64,000 nucleotides of DNA, from the NCBI GenBank assembly GCA_018389105.1, contig JACATO010001527.1:151001-215000 (forward strand). Direction: 5' to 3'. This document shows positions 45,505-59,784 of the stretch, one piece after another; the first letter of the stretch is position 1, and every line of letters begins with the position of its first letter. Below the pieces are notes generated by a model. The model made no database searches. It saw only the letters and a list, made by a program, of their open reading frames with translations, and had not been told where the DNA came from. The DNA is from Nautilus pompilius (lineage: Eukaryota; Mollusca; Cephalopoda; Nautilida; Nautilidae). A program made the position numbers and the translations under genes.

Positions 45505-45619
45505 TATCTATTAGCTACGCACCAAAGACATGTGGACACGAAAATTGAGAAATTGACAAACAAAAAGCAATGAAACATCTGATGAGCCATGTTGTTCTTT
45601 CAAACACATATCTATTATA

Positions 45620-46120
45620 CAGGGTTGGCCAAAAAAAATGTACATGATTTCAATTTCAAAAAAATTTTGAATTGTAACATTAGTTTAAAACCAAAACTAA
45701 ATAATAGGGAGAATCCAAAAGTTTATTTTGGCACCAATAGAGATTTTCAAAATCCTTTCTGTCATTCTGAGAACACACGCAAATATGCAAAGCACAGTTG
45801 TTGACTGTAGCCTATAGTGTCTTGGCCCCATTACTGGCAATAGCTCTGATCACAAAATCTTTCAGATCACCAAAAGACTCTTTATTTAAAGTACCCTATA
45901 GGAAAAAATCAGAGGTGGTGACATTGGACGTCATAAAAACAAAGACCTGTGAAAAATTCTGCGCCTTGGAAAATGTGCATTACGATTAAGCTAATAGGTT
46001 ACCAGACTGGAAATGTGTGCAATTTTGAGTTTTCCCATTATTCAATTTTGGTTTTATACTAATATCACATCCATTAATCTCTTATTTGACTTTGTTGGTA
46101 GATTTTATTCGCCCACCCTG
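45620..46120 (-). mobile_element. mariner-like element, internally deleted
   Basis: The left end reads TA|CAGGGTTGGCCAAAAAAA and the right end on the minus strand reads TA|CAGGGTGGGCGAATAAAA, with a TA duplication on both sides as expected of Tc1/mariner insertion. On the minus strand, around 45800-45880, the remnant SFGDLKDFVIRAIASNGAK and later NNCALHICVC resembles the C-terminal end of mariner-type transposases (L...I..A..SI......V..N...R...C). About 500 bp remains of an element normally over 1.2 kb. Confidence 0.75.
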
Positions 46121-48139
46121 TACACGACAATGATGCAATTGTTGATGGTTGGAAACTGTTTGAAACTCAGTGCAAAACACCCCATTCCTGTGAGCACCCT
46201 TATGTAATAAGTGCATAAGTAAGTTTTACAAATATCTAACATTTAGAAAACACGAACACAGCTTGAATAAACAATCTCACCTCTCTTTTTATTGATCTTT
46301 GAGCTGTGTTTCAATCCAAATCCAGTTACCTATCTGCTGATAATTCAGAAAACCTTCTCACAATGCAACACTATATAGAATCTGCAATAGCCTTTGAGTA
46401 GGAATCTGTAAAAAATTTTGCCAGTCTTCGGCTGATTCCTTTGCCGTCGTGCTTTATTGGAGGTGAGCTTTTTAATGCGGTTTCTTTTCTGTGATGTTTT
46501 GTATTTTCCCTTCTTTGGATAGCTAAACATATGGAAGCAGTCAGTGATGGGCAGAACCTAAATGGATTCTTGTAGGATTGCACTACAGGAATATTTTCTA
46601 AATTATCAGCAGAGACACACCAGACTAAGACTGCACGCTTAGCCCCTTTGACAAAAGCAAAATTAAGACTAAATAAACTAAACAAAACTTGAAATCTTGA
46701 TTAGTCAACCCAACATCCCCCATCAGTAGTGAGCCAGTTAAGAAAACAACAAAAAAATATTGAACAGCATCTGGAACATTTGAAAAATAACTATTTCATC
46801 AATTCTGCTTTTCACATGAACTAAGATTGTGCCAATCAGCATGATACAGAATGATGTTTCCACTGAGCACCTGACATTTTAATTTGGGTATCTCTCAAAT
46901 CAGGAGACATGATTCCATAAAAATGGGGAAATAAATGAAGACCTTTTTAGCTCTCCTGTCAAGGAGGTTAATTATGGTAGTGAAAATGGCTGCCAAAAAG
47001 ACAGGGGGAGATGTTGAGTGATATGCCAGAGTAGTTGAGCTTGGTAAGGATGATGATAAAAGTGAACATCTTAACTCCCAGTAAAGTGGCTAGGCAGGGG
47101 CAGACAAGACAAAACTGCCATAAGCAAGCACCTATAAAGAGACCGTGTCCCCATCTTAGTGTAGTTATACTATAAAAATAGTTCCTTATGTAGAAATTCT
47201 CATGGAAAGAAAATAATTGGTAACATCTTACAACTAGCTTCATTAATATGGGTGGCACCACACATTTAAATTACACCTTTTGATTGACATCATAGCATCT
47301 AGAGAACCGAGCAGTTGCTGCTTAAAAAAAAGACCACTACCTAATGACATTGAAAGAGAACTCTCCATCATAACAAAAAAAAATCAAAATGAAACATTCA
47401 GGATATGAAAGGTAGAGAGACAAATCAGAGATGCTGATGATTAAAAGAACTGCATGAACAGGTCTTCCACACCTAAAAGTTTCTCCTACTTTCGAGCACG
47501 TTTCCAATTTACTTCCTAAAAATCTGCCAATTTGAACAGGTTGAAAATGCATCATTATTTTTTGTGGAGGGGGGTCCTGTTTTTAAATTCTAACTATTCT
47601 GTAAATTTAGGAATGTATTACGGAACCAAAAATTATCATTAGAAATGTGTAACAGAAAAACAAAAAAATCCCGAAAACTAATACACGTGTCACAATAAAC
47701 AAAAATTGCAATAGCCCTTTAAAATGGCACTGGCCGGTACAGAGATGTTGGACAACCAGCCATTTGCAGACTTTAATGTTCTCCATCTGTAAAACAAGTC
47801 TAGGCAAGTGTGCATCACTGTAAAACCTTCTGTTACTTAAATTATTTCCTGAAACCAAATATCTGACTAAAATATAAAATGTAAAAAAAAAAAAAAGATT
47901 TGATAAACATGAAAAAACATACATCGCACATATTACATGACATTAGTAGTGTCATCTGCACCCAGCTTAAATTGTAATAAAAAGTACAAGTAATTGGATC
48001 AGAATCCAAATAAGATGGAGATATTTTATTACAATTTTCCATAAATTACTAGTTCTCAATTAAAATGGAGTGATAAAAGTCTTTTTTTTTTTTTTTGGCA
48101 AATAACTACAAACATAAAATTAAATAAACAAAACAATCA
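46121..48139. other. Presumed TOX 5' intron sequence
   Basis: Noncoding. Overlapping minus-strand frames at 46345-46685 reach 104 codons but resemble no family I know. A and T runs are frequent. Confidence 0.45.
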
Positions 48140-48330
48140 TATGGACCATCTCAATTTGACTTCCATACTTCCCTGGCATGGCTTCTTCTCATTTTTCTCC
48201 ACAGCCAGCCATGTGGGCTTCATGCACTCTGGTTTCTTCCCACATCTGAAAATGATGAATTCCAGTAGAGCTTTCCCTGCCAGGAATTGGAAAAACCAGA
48301 CTCCATGTAGCTCAAGAATGGTAATGCCAC
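48140..48330 (+). mobile_element. tRNA-derived SINE family copy 3 (body)
   Basis: The text TTTCTTCCCACATCTGAAAA then TGATGAATTCCAGTAGAGCT matches copies at 22190 and, inverted, at 53905. Translating any of these on the minus strand gives LLE(F/L).IFRC.(K/R)KP, which only reflects the shared repeat. Upstream CAATTTGACTTCC could be the remains of a B-box. Adjacent 48370-48690 appears to be a different old repeat of unknown type. Confidence 0.65.
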
Positions 48331-51329
48331 ATAAAACTGATCCCATTTCCTTTTTTTGCATTGCACGTTGACTTTTGAGAGCAGGGAGTTTCCATCAGGG
48401 CTACCTGCCCATGACACCCAAATTTAGAGAGAACATGTTCCTTGGTTCATGACAGTAACAACTGCAATGTCCGCAGTGCTTTGCTATGGGTTGGTGCAAA
48501 CTATGTCCAATGGTTCGTTGAGTGTAGTGTGACCAATGACTGCCTTTCAGACCAGTACTGATCAGCCATGACATCTGCCTTCCTGCAGTCTCAGCCTGAC
48601 AACCCAAGCAGCCAACTGCATGACAATGTGTAAAAGGTCGCATCAACAAAGTGATCCCTTTCATGCCCCGACGCAAGTAAAAGAGGACATTTCATTATCT
48701 TAAGAGGTGTCCATTCTCACGAGAGCCGGGACAAGCTGAATGCGTGCGTACAATTTTCCTCCAAACCACTAGATTAAACGTTGCCATTGCAATCTGCAGT
48801 AAACAATATTCAAGACTTCGTGCTACCAGACTTATTTTTGTGTTGTAAACCGCCATCAAGTTCATGGAAGAAAAAAAAAAAGAGAGGGAAAAGAATAATA
48901 GTCGGTTTATTTTGTTCATTTTGTCATTATTTTAAATCAATCAGTTTTCATAATCATCATCATTATACTTTTGATCAGAATCTTTTTAAACAAAAATAAT
49001 TATTCACAGTTAACATTTTTTTTCCCTCTTCAGGCCCTTTTGATTTTGTTTTATTAGCTGGACAGATACAACAGCAGCCATGACTTCAAAAGCTTGACAA
49101 AAAATATATCTTTAGCCAAATTTGCAATTTTCAGGCAGTCATGATGGATATCTTTGGTTTAAACAATGGCTTCCGGCTTCTGTTAGCCTTATTTTTTCTA
49201 CCCCCCCTTTTTTTTCCCTTTCTGACACACGGCCAGCTGAGAAAACGTTATTATAGAGACTTCCAGGAAGAAACAACAGCCATAAAGTGATATAATTTTA
49301 TGGTTTATTTTATCATCATTATTTATATTTCTTTTTTTTTTTTTTGCAATTCATCTTTATTTTATTAGCCAGACTGCAAATATCGGCATTAGCAGCATTC
49401 GCTAAGAAATGTTCTGGGTTAATTTCAGTTGCCCTTTAACGCTAAGTGGCGCATCTTTCAGGCGAGTACCATCAAACGGGAGCGTGGTTATTGTCTGGTA
49501 CTATACATTTCATCAATCATAATTAAAGCTGTGCTGACCTAGATCTGATCAGACATGAATGTGTATCGATCATTTATCTTTCTTTCTTTCTTCCTCTTCT
49601 TTTTTTTTTTTTTTTTACATTTGGCTTTACTTTTGTTGGAAGTAATATACCATGGTGTATTGATGAAGCTACAAAAACACAATACAGCATCCCCTTATCT
49701 TCCATAATCCGGCTCATGAATAAACATGTGTTCTTAAGTTAGTGTTGTGCATTAAAACTTGAAGTGCCGCTCACAAGAAGGCCAGAACCAGGCAAGCTTT
49801 TGTTCAGTGGAAACCATCTATAAAGTATGTGGAAACAGCCCCCCAAAAATACAAATAAAGTAAAAGTAATTACTGATATAATCATTATATAGCGATGTTT
49901 GTATCTTACAGTATTAGCTACTACAAAAAATGTTCTTTGTGCAGAAATTAATGATAGATTTTTCTAGCCCAATGAACACGAACACACGAACATACACAAT
50001 GGTCTGGATCTGAAGCAAATAAATTGTTTTATACTGTTCCCTCATACATTATATAACCAAGTTTAAAAGCAGTCAAATGTAGAGAAATTAGGGGGCAGAA
50101 ATGAGGTTTGCACACATGTACAGAGCCCAACCCTTAAGGGACCCTTCCCCTCCCAGGGTGGACATAAGGTCCCTTTACAAAATGTTTGCAGTGCTAGCAT
50201 AACCAGAGTTTTTGATGCATTGACATGAATTTTTTTGTTGTTGCAGGGTTAAGGACTAAAATGATGGATACAAGTGATTATATCTTGGAAGAGAGGCTTA
50301 TGGCGACATGTGATAATGGGGGATTATAAAGGAGAAAATTTCAAGTTTGCCACTGTCTTCAACTGAGGAGCTAAAAATTGCTGTGTAAGATTGCTTTCTG
50401 GAAATTCAGCCCATGACCTGGAAGATGTCTTTGAGAATGTAGAAATCACATCAAAATGTATTCAAAGAACAAGGGACAGCATACAGAGATGATCTGAACT
50501 TTCTGTAAAGGGATTTTGTACCCACCATGAACTTGTTTGGTCAGTACAGATTCAAGGCACTTTCAAAATTTTAACAAACAAAACTAATCTAACATTAAAT
50601 TACAGATACTGCTCCCACCATGGAACAATAGAAGATGAATAGTCATCAATGAAGACCCACTACAAGAGAAGAAGCTGATAGTGTAAAGATAACAGCTCTG
50701 CTTGATGTCTACTGCTGCCTGTCTGATTGATAAGTACCTAATGCTGCAAACAGCATATTTTATATCAGTGCTTCATCTCCACTAATGAAGAGATATAAAC
50801 TATTAAGAAAACAACAACAATATTAAAAAGGGGGAGTAAAGAAATAAAAATCATTAATACATCCTCCCTTGGTTTAAATGTAGATATTCAGTATTTTGCA
50901 AAAGAGGTGACAAATTGCCTCTGCTGTTAAATAAAGAAAAAATAAATATGGTAAAAATCTCAGATTTTTAATTATGATAACTAAAGCAAGCAATCACTCC
51001 CCATTATACAAAACTGTTATTTTCTTCCTGTGCTGCTGAAACAAATCAACTTGGCAACTTTTTACGTTCTCCAGACTCCAGTGATTATAAATAAAATCAA
51101 CAGACATGACTTTAGTTTAATAAAACATTAAATTATCATGAAGTGCAAAGCATATTAATTAGGCATTTATTTTAAAAATTATTACTATTAATTGGTTTAC
51201 CGATTTTTCCTAGTAAAAAATGGTTCCAATTGGCTATTGGGAAAATGTCAGATTTTTAGCAGAAACTTAGGTTAAATTAAATAAATGAGGATAATTGAGT
51301 AATGATATTGTGATTTCCATGGTCTAAGT
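48331..51329. other. Presumed TOX 5' intron sequence
   Basis: Noncoding. 48370-48690 has GC-richer, repeat-like text without a recognisable domain. 50100-50760 is another moderately GC-rich block that may be an old repeat. Long pyrimidine runs occur at 49331-49345 and 49575-49617. Confidence 0.4.
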
Positions 51330-51612
51330 ACAACTCACATCAGGGAGCTAGAAGGGGAAGGTGTGGAAGGGTACTAGCCTTGGTCACTCAGCAAGTTACC
51401 TAGGTGGGGGGGGTGTGACTTTTCAGCATTGGCCAAGATGTCTCACAAGGTCCACTACATGTAGCCCCTAAAAACCTTACCAGAACTTTTTGTTTTCATC
51501 CATGTGGCCAGCTGGTGAAGAAAAGTGGGAAGAAACAATGCCACAGAGGTGTTGGGGGGGGCCTCAAAGCATGAGAGGCCAGTAGCCTACCACTGGACCA
51601 CCAGTTTGCCAA
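51330..51612 (-). mobile_element. tRNA-derived SINE family copy 4 with tRNA-like head
   Basis: On the minus strand the copy begins GGCAAACTGGTGGTCCAGTG then GTAGGCTACTGGCC, an A-box-like tRNA head (compare TGGTCTAGTGGTTAGGAT of tRNA genes). It then runs into the shared body (CCACTTTTCTTCACCAGCTG ... GGATGAAAACAAAAAGTTCT) and ends near AAGTTACCTAGGTG / GAGCTAGAAGGGG, the same as in copy 5. Confidence 0.6.
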
Positions 51613-53904
51613 GCATTAAACAAAAATACTCCTGAATGAGATTCTGATCCGTCACCAGATTTTAAACAAGGAAAACACCTATAGGCTAAGTAAGTAAATC
51701 AGAAGCAGTACGAGATAAAGAGAAAGAACAGGTCTGTGTAATATCTCATCCAAGTTCTTTAAATCTTGTTTTAAAATGATTCTGCAAAGCAAAGCTGATG
51801 CGTTTTCTCACTGGCAAACTTTCCAATCAGTAACTTAAATTTTTTTTTCCTGCTCTATTAAGCTCTGAATTCTTTCTAGTTCCTTCTGTTAATAAGCCAT
51901 TGACAAAAGCTTCTCGTACGAACGTAAACTATTACAGCAGAGGGTTAACTTTGCTTTTCTTTTAGCCACAAACATCTGTTAATACGCAATAAGATGGGCA
52001 AAATGAAGAACACTAAATAAACTCCATAGACAGTATAGTCATAAAAAAAAAGAGAGAGAGTAGCAACAGCCCAGCAAGCCCTGCTTTAGTAAATACTTCC
52101 ATAATATAAGTGCAGTAGGCAAATGTGAAGGACAAATATAAAATCTAATTATTTGGACTCAATGGAAGCAATACCTTAACTAGGTTTACAGATGTTTTTG
52201 AGATTTTTACTTACAATCTTCAAACCCTGACACCATTTTATTTTTTTAAATAACGAGATCCTTACTACTCTCTCAAATAAAAGTCGCCTGAATTTTTTTT
52301 CTTTTCGTTTTTTTTCCTCTCAGTTTCCTGTTCTTGGGATCACAACTTTGAAAAAAAAATCTGTAAATGTCACTGCAATTTATAATCAAGAATCCGCACA
52401 ATTAGTAATTCTTTAATTTGAAAATAGCATCTTCTAACTGCAATGTCAAAGGAATTTCTTCTTCTTTTTTTTTCCAACGAGCATTTTCTTACATCTTGCA
52501 AATATTGAGAAGCTGTTCCTATGACTCTATCTACTTGCCAAATTATGGTCAGACTGCAATCCAAATTTGAAGGTATTTTAATGAAAAAAAAGAAGAAAGT
52601 TGTTGGTGTCAGAAAATGATAAATGCTAAGGATGTTAAAATGGAAGCTGACTACAGAGAATCTACTTTAGCTGGTTTTCATCTGAGCATCCATTATACCT
52701 TAAAATACAGAGAGACAAGGTACCACAGCATCCATCATCACTTTGTCTATTTATCTTATAGCCAGGTGTCTCTGTCTCCTCAGGATACTTGTTTTGGATG
52801 GAAAACCCAAATAAGGTAATTTAATGATTCATAATTCCAGAAGATACCTTAATAAGATCCTCCATTTTTTTTTCTATTTTCTAAAGTGGGAGCCACTTTT
52901 TTTTTTTTATGGGATATACTTTGCAAATAAATTTTTTAAAAAGATAAAAATTAAAGTTTTGGAAAATCGATAATCGTCTAGAGAAGGACCGAAGAAAATT
53001 GGTGAAAACACTGACAGGGAGTTGCTTTTACGAGGCCAGAGTGTAATGAGGCAAGGTTTCCTTTCATGTTGAAGACCAAAGACTGCCAGCCACACATCAG
53101 AGCAGCAAGGACTCTGCTATTCACTGTGGTAGGGAAGTGCAGCATTCAGTGAAACATAGTCTGGTTACAAAATAGAGTTGGCTACAATATGCCCAAGGTC
53201 CAAACTGTTTCTTAAAACTGAAGTTACTAACCATTTTGAATGCGATGGAGTTCAGTGGTATCTACCAGGTAAATAAAATCCATCAAATATTGTTATTCAA
53301 GAGAAAAAGACTGAGTCAAGCGCAGGCAGGTGAGATCAGCCATCCTTAAATCTGTACAGGCTCTATGTTAAAGACTATCTGGCTGTTGATTATTTCAATA
53401 AGTTTTGAAAATTTAAGAGGCCGAGCAGCCAGGAATGGTTAACAAATGGAGATATATATATATATATATATATATAAAAGTATTCTAAAAGATATATGGT
53501 ATTGTGAATATGAGCAGACTAGTTGGAACATGATTTCTTCCTACTCTTCCATACCATCTCACTTAGACTTGTTTTGTTGTTTTTTAATGATTACTCAAAA
53601 TGTCCTTGTATCTCTAATCAAAAAATGTATACCAGGATTTTCTGCTAGGCAAGCAGAAAACTGAGAATATCAGGTTTATGCTGGTGACCTTTCTGGCTGT
53701 AGACCTCTGGTGGCCTAGCATTTCAGCACGTGCGCTATTGAAATATAGACATTCAAAAACCCAACAATGTCACCCAAAACAAAAACTATATATATAGGCT
53801 AGTTATTTACAATTTTTTTTTTTAAACTTATGGAGTAAATTTAGTGTATGTGAATATCATTTGGTTTCTTCTTGATGAACCTTGTCCTAGAGTTTAAGGT
53901 GTAC
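51613..53904. other. Presumed TOX 5' intron sequence
   Basis: Noncoding with a (TA)n run at 53452-53476 and several T runs. No recognisable family. Confidence 0.45.
53452..53476. repeat. (AT)n microsatellite
   Basis: Twelve AT units, self-complementary. Confidence 0.95.
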
Positions 53905-54220
53905 AGATATCTCACAGAAGCGAGCTAGATGAGGAAGGCGTGGATGGACGACCATCCAAGTTACCTGGTGTGATTTTGGAAGGGGCTCTTAAACAGTGGT
54001 CAAGTAGCAAGCCAGTAAAGAGATATCCATGGCATCACATGTACCTGAATAAACCCCTGCTAGAATTCTTTATTTTTAGATGTTGGAGGAAACCCATGCA
54101 GCTGGCTGGCAAAGAGCAAGAAGAAATAGAGGGAATATGGCAAACCAAGCCAACCCCAACTGGAATTTGAACACAGCCCCTCAACCATAGAAGTTCAGCA
54201 ATCACTGAACACCAGTCGCC
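53905..54220 (-). mobile_element. tRNA-derived SINE family copy 5 (best preserved)
   Basis: On the minus strand it begins GGCGACTGGTGTTCAGTGAT, an A-box-like segment, with a B-box-like GTGTTCAAATTCC at 54174-54162. The spacing is that of an RNA polymerase III promoter of tRNA type. The body follows: TCTTGCTCTTTGCCAGCCAG, CCTCCAACATCTAAAAATAA, AGAATTCTAGCAGGGG, then the tail with AGGTAACTTGGATGG. The copy is about 316 bp. Plus-strand ORF 53940-54170 over it is spurious. Confidence 0.7.
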
Positions 54221-57200
54221 TTTTCAATTTCCTTTTTTAAAAATGAAGGCAATGTAACCTAGACACATCAGCAAGGGCATATTGATAAGAACTGCATTGT
54301 TTGAAGAAAGTAAAGGGTTAATTCAGAAAATTCCAAGGTGCTGCTAAAAAAAAACTAAATCAGATATCTAGCAACAAAAAGGCCATGTGTTCAGTCCTAA
54401 AAAAAAGAGATAATTATTACAAAATTAACATCAGTGGTCTCCAAAGTAACCCATCCGCCCATTAGGCCTGAAAATGAGAGAGGAAATGACTCTGAAACGT
54501 AAATGTATTAATTAGTTTATTACTACTAACAGGGTCATGTCCATGTTCATCTCAGAGGCCAACACTCCAAACAATACATGAAGTCTTTTTCAGAATTTAA
54601 AAGGGAAAAATTCTTACTATATTTATTCTACTATATAAAGTGAACATGTATGTTTAATAGTGATTTAATTTATAAAAGTATTTTTAACGGAACATGTTCA
54701 GACTGAAGTGCTCAAAACAATGAGCATGCATCCGAGCAACTTCATGTGAGTGGTTCTCAAAATAATATGGCAGAACATTGATAATATGATTATAATTTCA
54801 ATATTTTTCTTCTTGTTCGCTAAAGCCAGCAATCAAAAGAAAAAAAAAACTTCTGCAACTCTCCATTACGGTTATTTGTCTTGATATGAATTTTTATAAA
54901 AAGATCTGACCGGCAATTACTAATGATACAGAAAATGCAATTATAATCAATAAATTATAGAATAATATCTCGGGATTGTTCCGTCAGGGTAAGCAATCTA
55001 GTATTGGTAACAAGCAGCCTAACAACATGGGGTTAACAACTGCGGTAACAGATGAGTCAAAACCTATTTTTAAACGAGATTAATAACAATTAGCCTCCTA
55101 TCAGAATCAAGTGGCTTGTCTAACGCTGTATCCCGTGTGATCAGGCTGAACTTCAGTCCTGTCATGGTGGAGAATCATGTGGTTTCTTTAAAATTATTTT
55201 AAAAAAACAACTAAAAACAGGAGAATAGAGGAACTGTATTCGTATGTGTACATACACGTATAAACATACAAACTAAATCATCATTGCTTAGCGGGGGATG
55301 AAATTAGGTTTTTAATAAAAATTCTCTCCTCCAAATGCCAAGACAAAGACAAAATTTATCTAATCTACTTGACAAAAGGAACATTTATGAAAAGTCATTT
55401 CAATATTCATTGCCCTTTTTTTGCTAGTCTCTTTATCTCCGTTAAAAAAATGATGATAATAATTTGAACATTACTAATTTTTTCTTGGCGTCAGACTCAT
55501 ATCATAAAAAAGATGTCAGAAGAGTTCTTCTAAAAATTTTAATAAAGTTTCACTGGATAAGATCATCCACAATTTCTATATACAGGGAAACTTGAAAAGA
55601 CACTTCCTAGTTAAACAAATATTATAACTTTTGTTCTAACGAGAAGAGAAACTTCATTCTTTGTCACATTTCAAGAATAATTTTATTTTTTTCTCATTAA
55701 TTTTGTTGTTGTTGTTGTTGGCTGTTGCTTCAGGGGTGACTGAAGATGGTATAGCATTTGACTGACAATTGTCTGCTGAATCAGCAGGTGAAAGCCTGAT
55801 AGATTGGCCCACCAGAACCTCAAACCTCACCCCAATTACTTCTTATTGGAAGGGGGATGAGCCAGGGGAAAACTGTGGGCTAGAGTGATGGCTCCCAAAC
55901 TTTTCATGTTGAAAACGAAGCACAACATTTGCAGAAATTGTGCTGGCAATGCATGAGTTTTTTTAGAAATTTAGCTGCAATCGAGGTAAATGGCATAAAT
56001 CACCTTTGAAATAACACCAGAATGAGGAGTTTATATGCTTCTTAAAACAAAAGTTATGCACAATTTTAAATGGAGAGTAACTCTTCAATCACCCATTGTG
56101 TGTGTATAATTTAAATAACATGTAGTTCTGGTCAATCAGCTAGTACTGCTTTAACAAGATCCAAAACCCTACACTCAATTATAAGCCATCCAAAAATGGC
56201 GGTTTCCACCCTTGCCAACATGATGGGGAGGGGGAGACAACAACCTTAAGTACTATTAAATTGGTCCCACATAGTTACACATTTAAAATATGTACAAAAT
56301 TGGTAATGCAGTGAAAGGGCTGGCTGACCAGTTTACCTTTATCTCACGTTTCCAGCATAACCATAGTGGATTGTAGAATTCACTGCTGCAGCTAAATAAC
56401 AGAAGGTGAATGAAGTGAACATCTGTATGAAATTCTTATGGAACCAATCAAAACAAGAGCTTGGGGAAAAATAAAACAAGGTGATGCTCGTTGCTGGGTA
56501 TAAATAAAAATTAAATAAGACAGGCGTACAAAGACAAATGGACTAGTGGCAGAACTGATTAGCTCTAGTAGAAAAGCCAGCAGAGAGGATTCTGAGAGGA
56601 AAAAGACTGCAGTAAGGTTGCACAAGGAAAAACAATGCCACACCAGATTTCACTTATGCTCTGTTACTCGGAAACCTGGGTGTTGCTGCCGGAGCCAAAA
56701 CAGGCCATGATCTCTTTGGTAGGAAAAATTACCAAGCACTAAGCTGAGGGTCATTCAAATGAAACCAGCCATATATCATTATGGCGGCATCCATTTCAGC
56801 CAAGATTCCTTCGAACGATGTTACAGATTTAAATTTCCAAAACACTTTGAGAGGTAAAGTGTTTAAAGAAAAATCTCATATTTAAAATGGAAGCAAGCAA
56901 ACAAAATACGTGAATATATTTATCTTTGTTTCCATAAAACCTAATAGTAAATTTTAAAACTTATAGCATCATTTCTTTTCCTGCCACTTTAGCATCACTC
57001 TCAAAATTCCCACCGTTAAGGTAAACGACATTAGGTAAACCATAAAATTACATCAGTTTGAGGCTTCATGGTCTCAAACTGCAGAGATCAGTAGATTCTT
57101 GTCTGAGCCCTGGGATGTATATGAATGAGGCTCCCCGGAAACAAATAAACATAAGGATTTCACTAAATCCAAAGGGCTTTCTGATCTTGTTAAATGACAA

Positions 57201-58349
57201 AGCAGCAAAACAAGAGGGACAACAAACGCAAACTCTGCTCACTCCTTATAAAGGTAAATGAACTTGTGGGATGTTTAAGGATGAACTCAACTAAATACAG
57301 ACCACTGGAAACTTCCAAAAGAAAATTGTTTAGATGGCAAATAATTCTATTAAGTAACAAAATAATAACATTTTAAAAAAATTCTTTATTGAAAAGCAAA
57401 AGGCATTAAAGGTTTCCATTACACAAAGATTCAAAACAGCAGATGGTGAAAAATTTAATTTCCTAATTATTGATTTCCTGGATGATTTAATTCCTTAATT
57501 GGAAAACAGAAAGAAAATTTATATACATTTTATCTATATATATATATAAATTTTTTAAAAGAACTGAAAAGGGGAGGAATAATAAGATTTCAACTTAAAG
57601 AGAAAACCTGGCCACATGAAAGATTATCTCGACATGAAAATGATATCAAGTGAATCAGTACACATTTGCTGGTGATTATCAGGAGGCAAATAAAGACAAC
57701 AGCTACTCATCAAAACAACTGAATTGAATCTTCAGCAGAACAACATATGTTACATTGATGAACAGTCATGAACTATGACTGATGCTTTGTGAAAAAACCA
57801 TGACTATATTCGGCAAAAGTGAGCTAAATAAAATGAATGTTCTTCCGTTATTCATAGTCTGTTCCTGAACATCATGAAGACGGAGTTTGTTATTTCAAAA
57901 CCAGCCAGGAACTACATTTGGAATATTTTGTTATTAATACTAGTTTTAAACTGTAAATTTATGATTTAAAGTAAATAATAATAATAAAAAACAAACATAA
58001 GGATCTCATCCACCTCTGGATTAAAGTTAAATAGTGTCCTCTCCACAACCCAAAAAAAAATAAAGTTGAGAATTACTAAATGAATTTTATTTGCTTACTT
58101 TTTCAAAAAACACAAAACTTCCATCCTTGAGTATTAACTTCATGTACTCTTGTGTCTAAAGAAGGAGAGAGATCAAGGTTTAAAGTATAATGGCTGTGAG
58201 CTCCTGATTATGTTGAATGTTAACTTATGGTAAGATCCAGAATGCTAGTCTGATTGCGAGGTGAAGGGGTAAGAAGGATCACATGTACTATGGCTGCTCT
58301 GATTAGGGAAGGGCATATGGGAAACTCAGATAGCAAGGTAGTTAGCTAG

Positions 58350-58388
<39 letters not shown>

Positions 58389-59784
58389 GGGAATGGGATG
58401 GAGACAGAGGTGAGAAAAAGGGGTTTATGTAATTGTAAATGCATCAATTTTGGTTGCCATAATTTTAAAAGAAAAATGCATGTATTGGAACTGCTCTTAT
58501 TATGAACTAGGATAAAACAGAGAACCTGGAATAGTGTGGCAATGTTTTGTTTATTTAGCTTATTCATTTATCTCTCTTTGGGGGGGGGTTAACATGCTAG
58601 TGTATAAGCCTGCAATGATTTTCAGCTGTCTATTTGTTTTTACTTACCTGACAGAAGCAAAACCTTAAAGTGCCAAGGCTTCTGACAGATATAAATATAA
58701 AATTTTTAATTGAGTTATCCTGTACAGCATTGTTTACAGGCTTATGTATCAAAGATACCAAAATAATTCTAAACCAAGACAACAAAGCTCTTTGTAGTCA
58801 CCATCCAAATAGGCAATGTAAAATATATCATCATCACATCTTAACTGCCAAGCAATATTATAATTCCATATATTGCCATATAAAGAAATACAATCTTCTA
58901 CACACACCAAGAAAAGCAACAACTACAAACTTCATGCATGATCAGCATAAATATCTCAGCATTTATTATAATCTCAGTGACGGCAGCATCTTACTAGTTA
59001 TTACACAAACCAACAAGACGGATGTCAACTTAGATAACTAAAACTATCATTGAGACATTATAGCCAGGATAAGATTTCTGTGTTCACTTATGCATGCTTA
59101 AGGTCATCATCAGATTGCTGTTTGCATTGATTGACTGACTTGCCCACCAGACCACAACCTTAATTGTCCATGTGGAACGGATGCATGCAGCAACCACTGC
59201 TTTTCCAGTTTTTCTGAGTATACATCGCTATCACAGCTGACAATAGGTAAAAACCATCCTAATAAATAAACATCTGAAGTGACCAACAGTAATGATGTGA
59301 GTCAGGAAAATGTTTTGTTTCAGCAAGTAGAATGATGGAGGTCTTGTGATTGCCTTGTGACAGCTTTCATCAAATTTCAAGTCAATTTCTATGAAGAACC
59401 CCCCCCCAAGATACTTTCTTTTATATAAGTAAAATGGATCATGCTGTAAGAAATACCAAAGCAGGAGGAGATATAATGTTCATATTGAATTAGCATTAGT
59501 GCGCGCACACACAAAAAAGGCAAATCCCAATAGCATTGTATAAAAACCAATTATGGAACCAGATTAGAAACAGCAATACCACTAGCACAGGACAGAGGCC
59601 ATGCTTAAACCGCAGAGATGCCACAAAAGAGGTAAACAGAGAACTTAAATGACAAGAACTGTGGTGGAAAAGCAACAATATTAGCCATGCTTAAAGCGGT
59701 TTTCTTCTTAATGTGAGAAACCACAGCCACACAGAAATGGCTCAATGATATTCTAGATGCATGAGATCTGGTGATGGCTGAGTA
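54221..59784. other. Presumed TOX 5' intron sequence
   Basis: Noncoding. 54780-55200 is complex with few simple repeats. A GTT run sits at 55704-55721 and a (GA)n run at 58353-58382. 55725-55900 may be an old repeat. No exon of TOX was recognised here. Confidence 0.45.
58353..58382. repeat. (AG)n microsatellite
   Basis: About fifteen AG units followed by GGGAGGGGGG. Confidence 0.95.
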
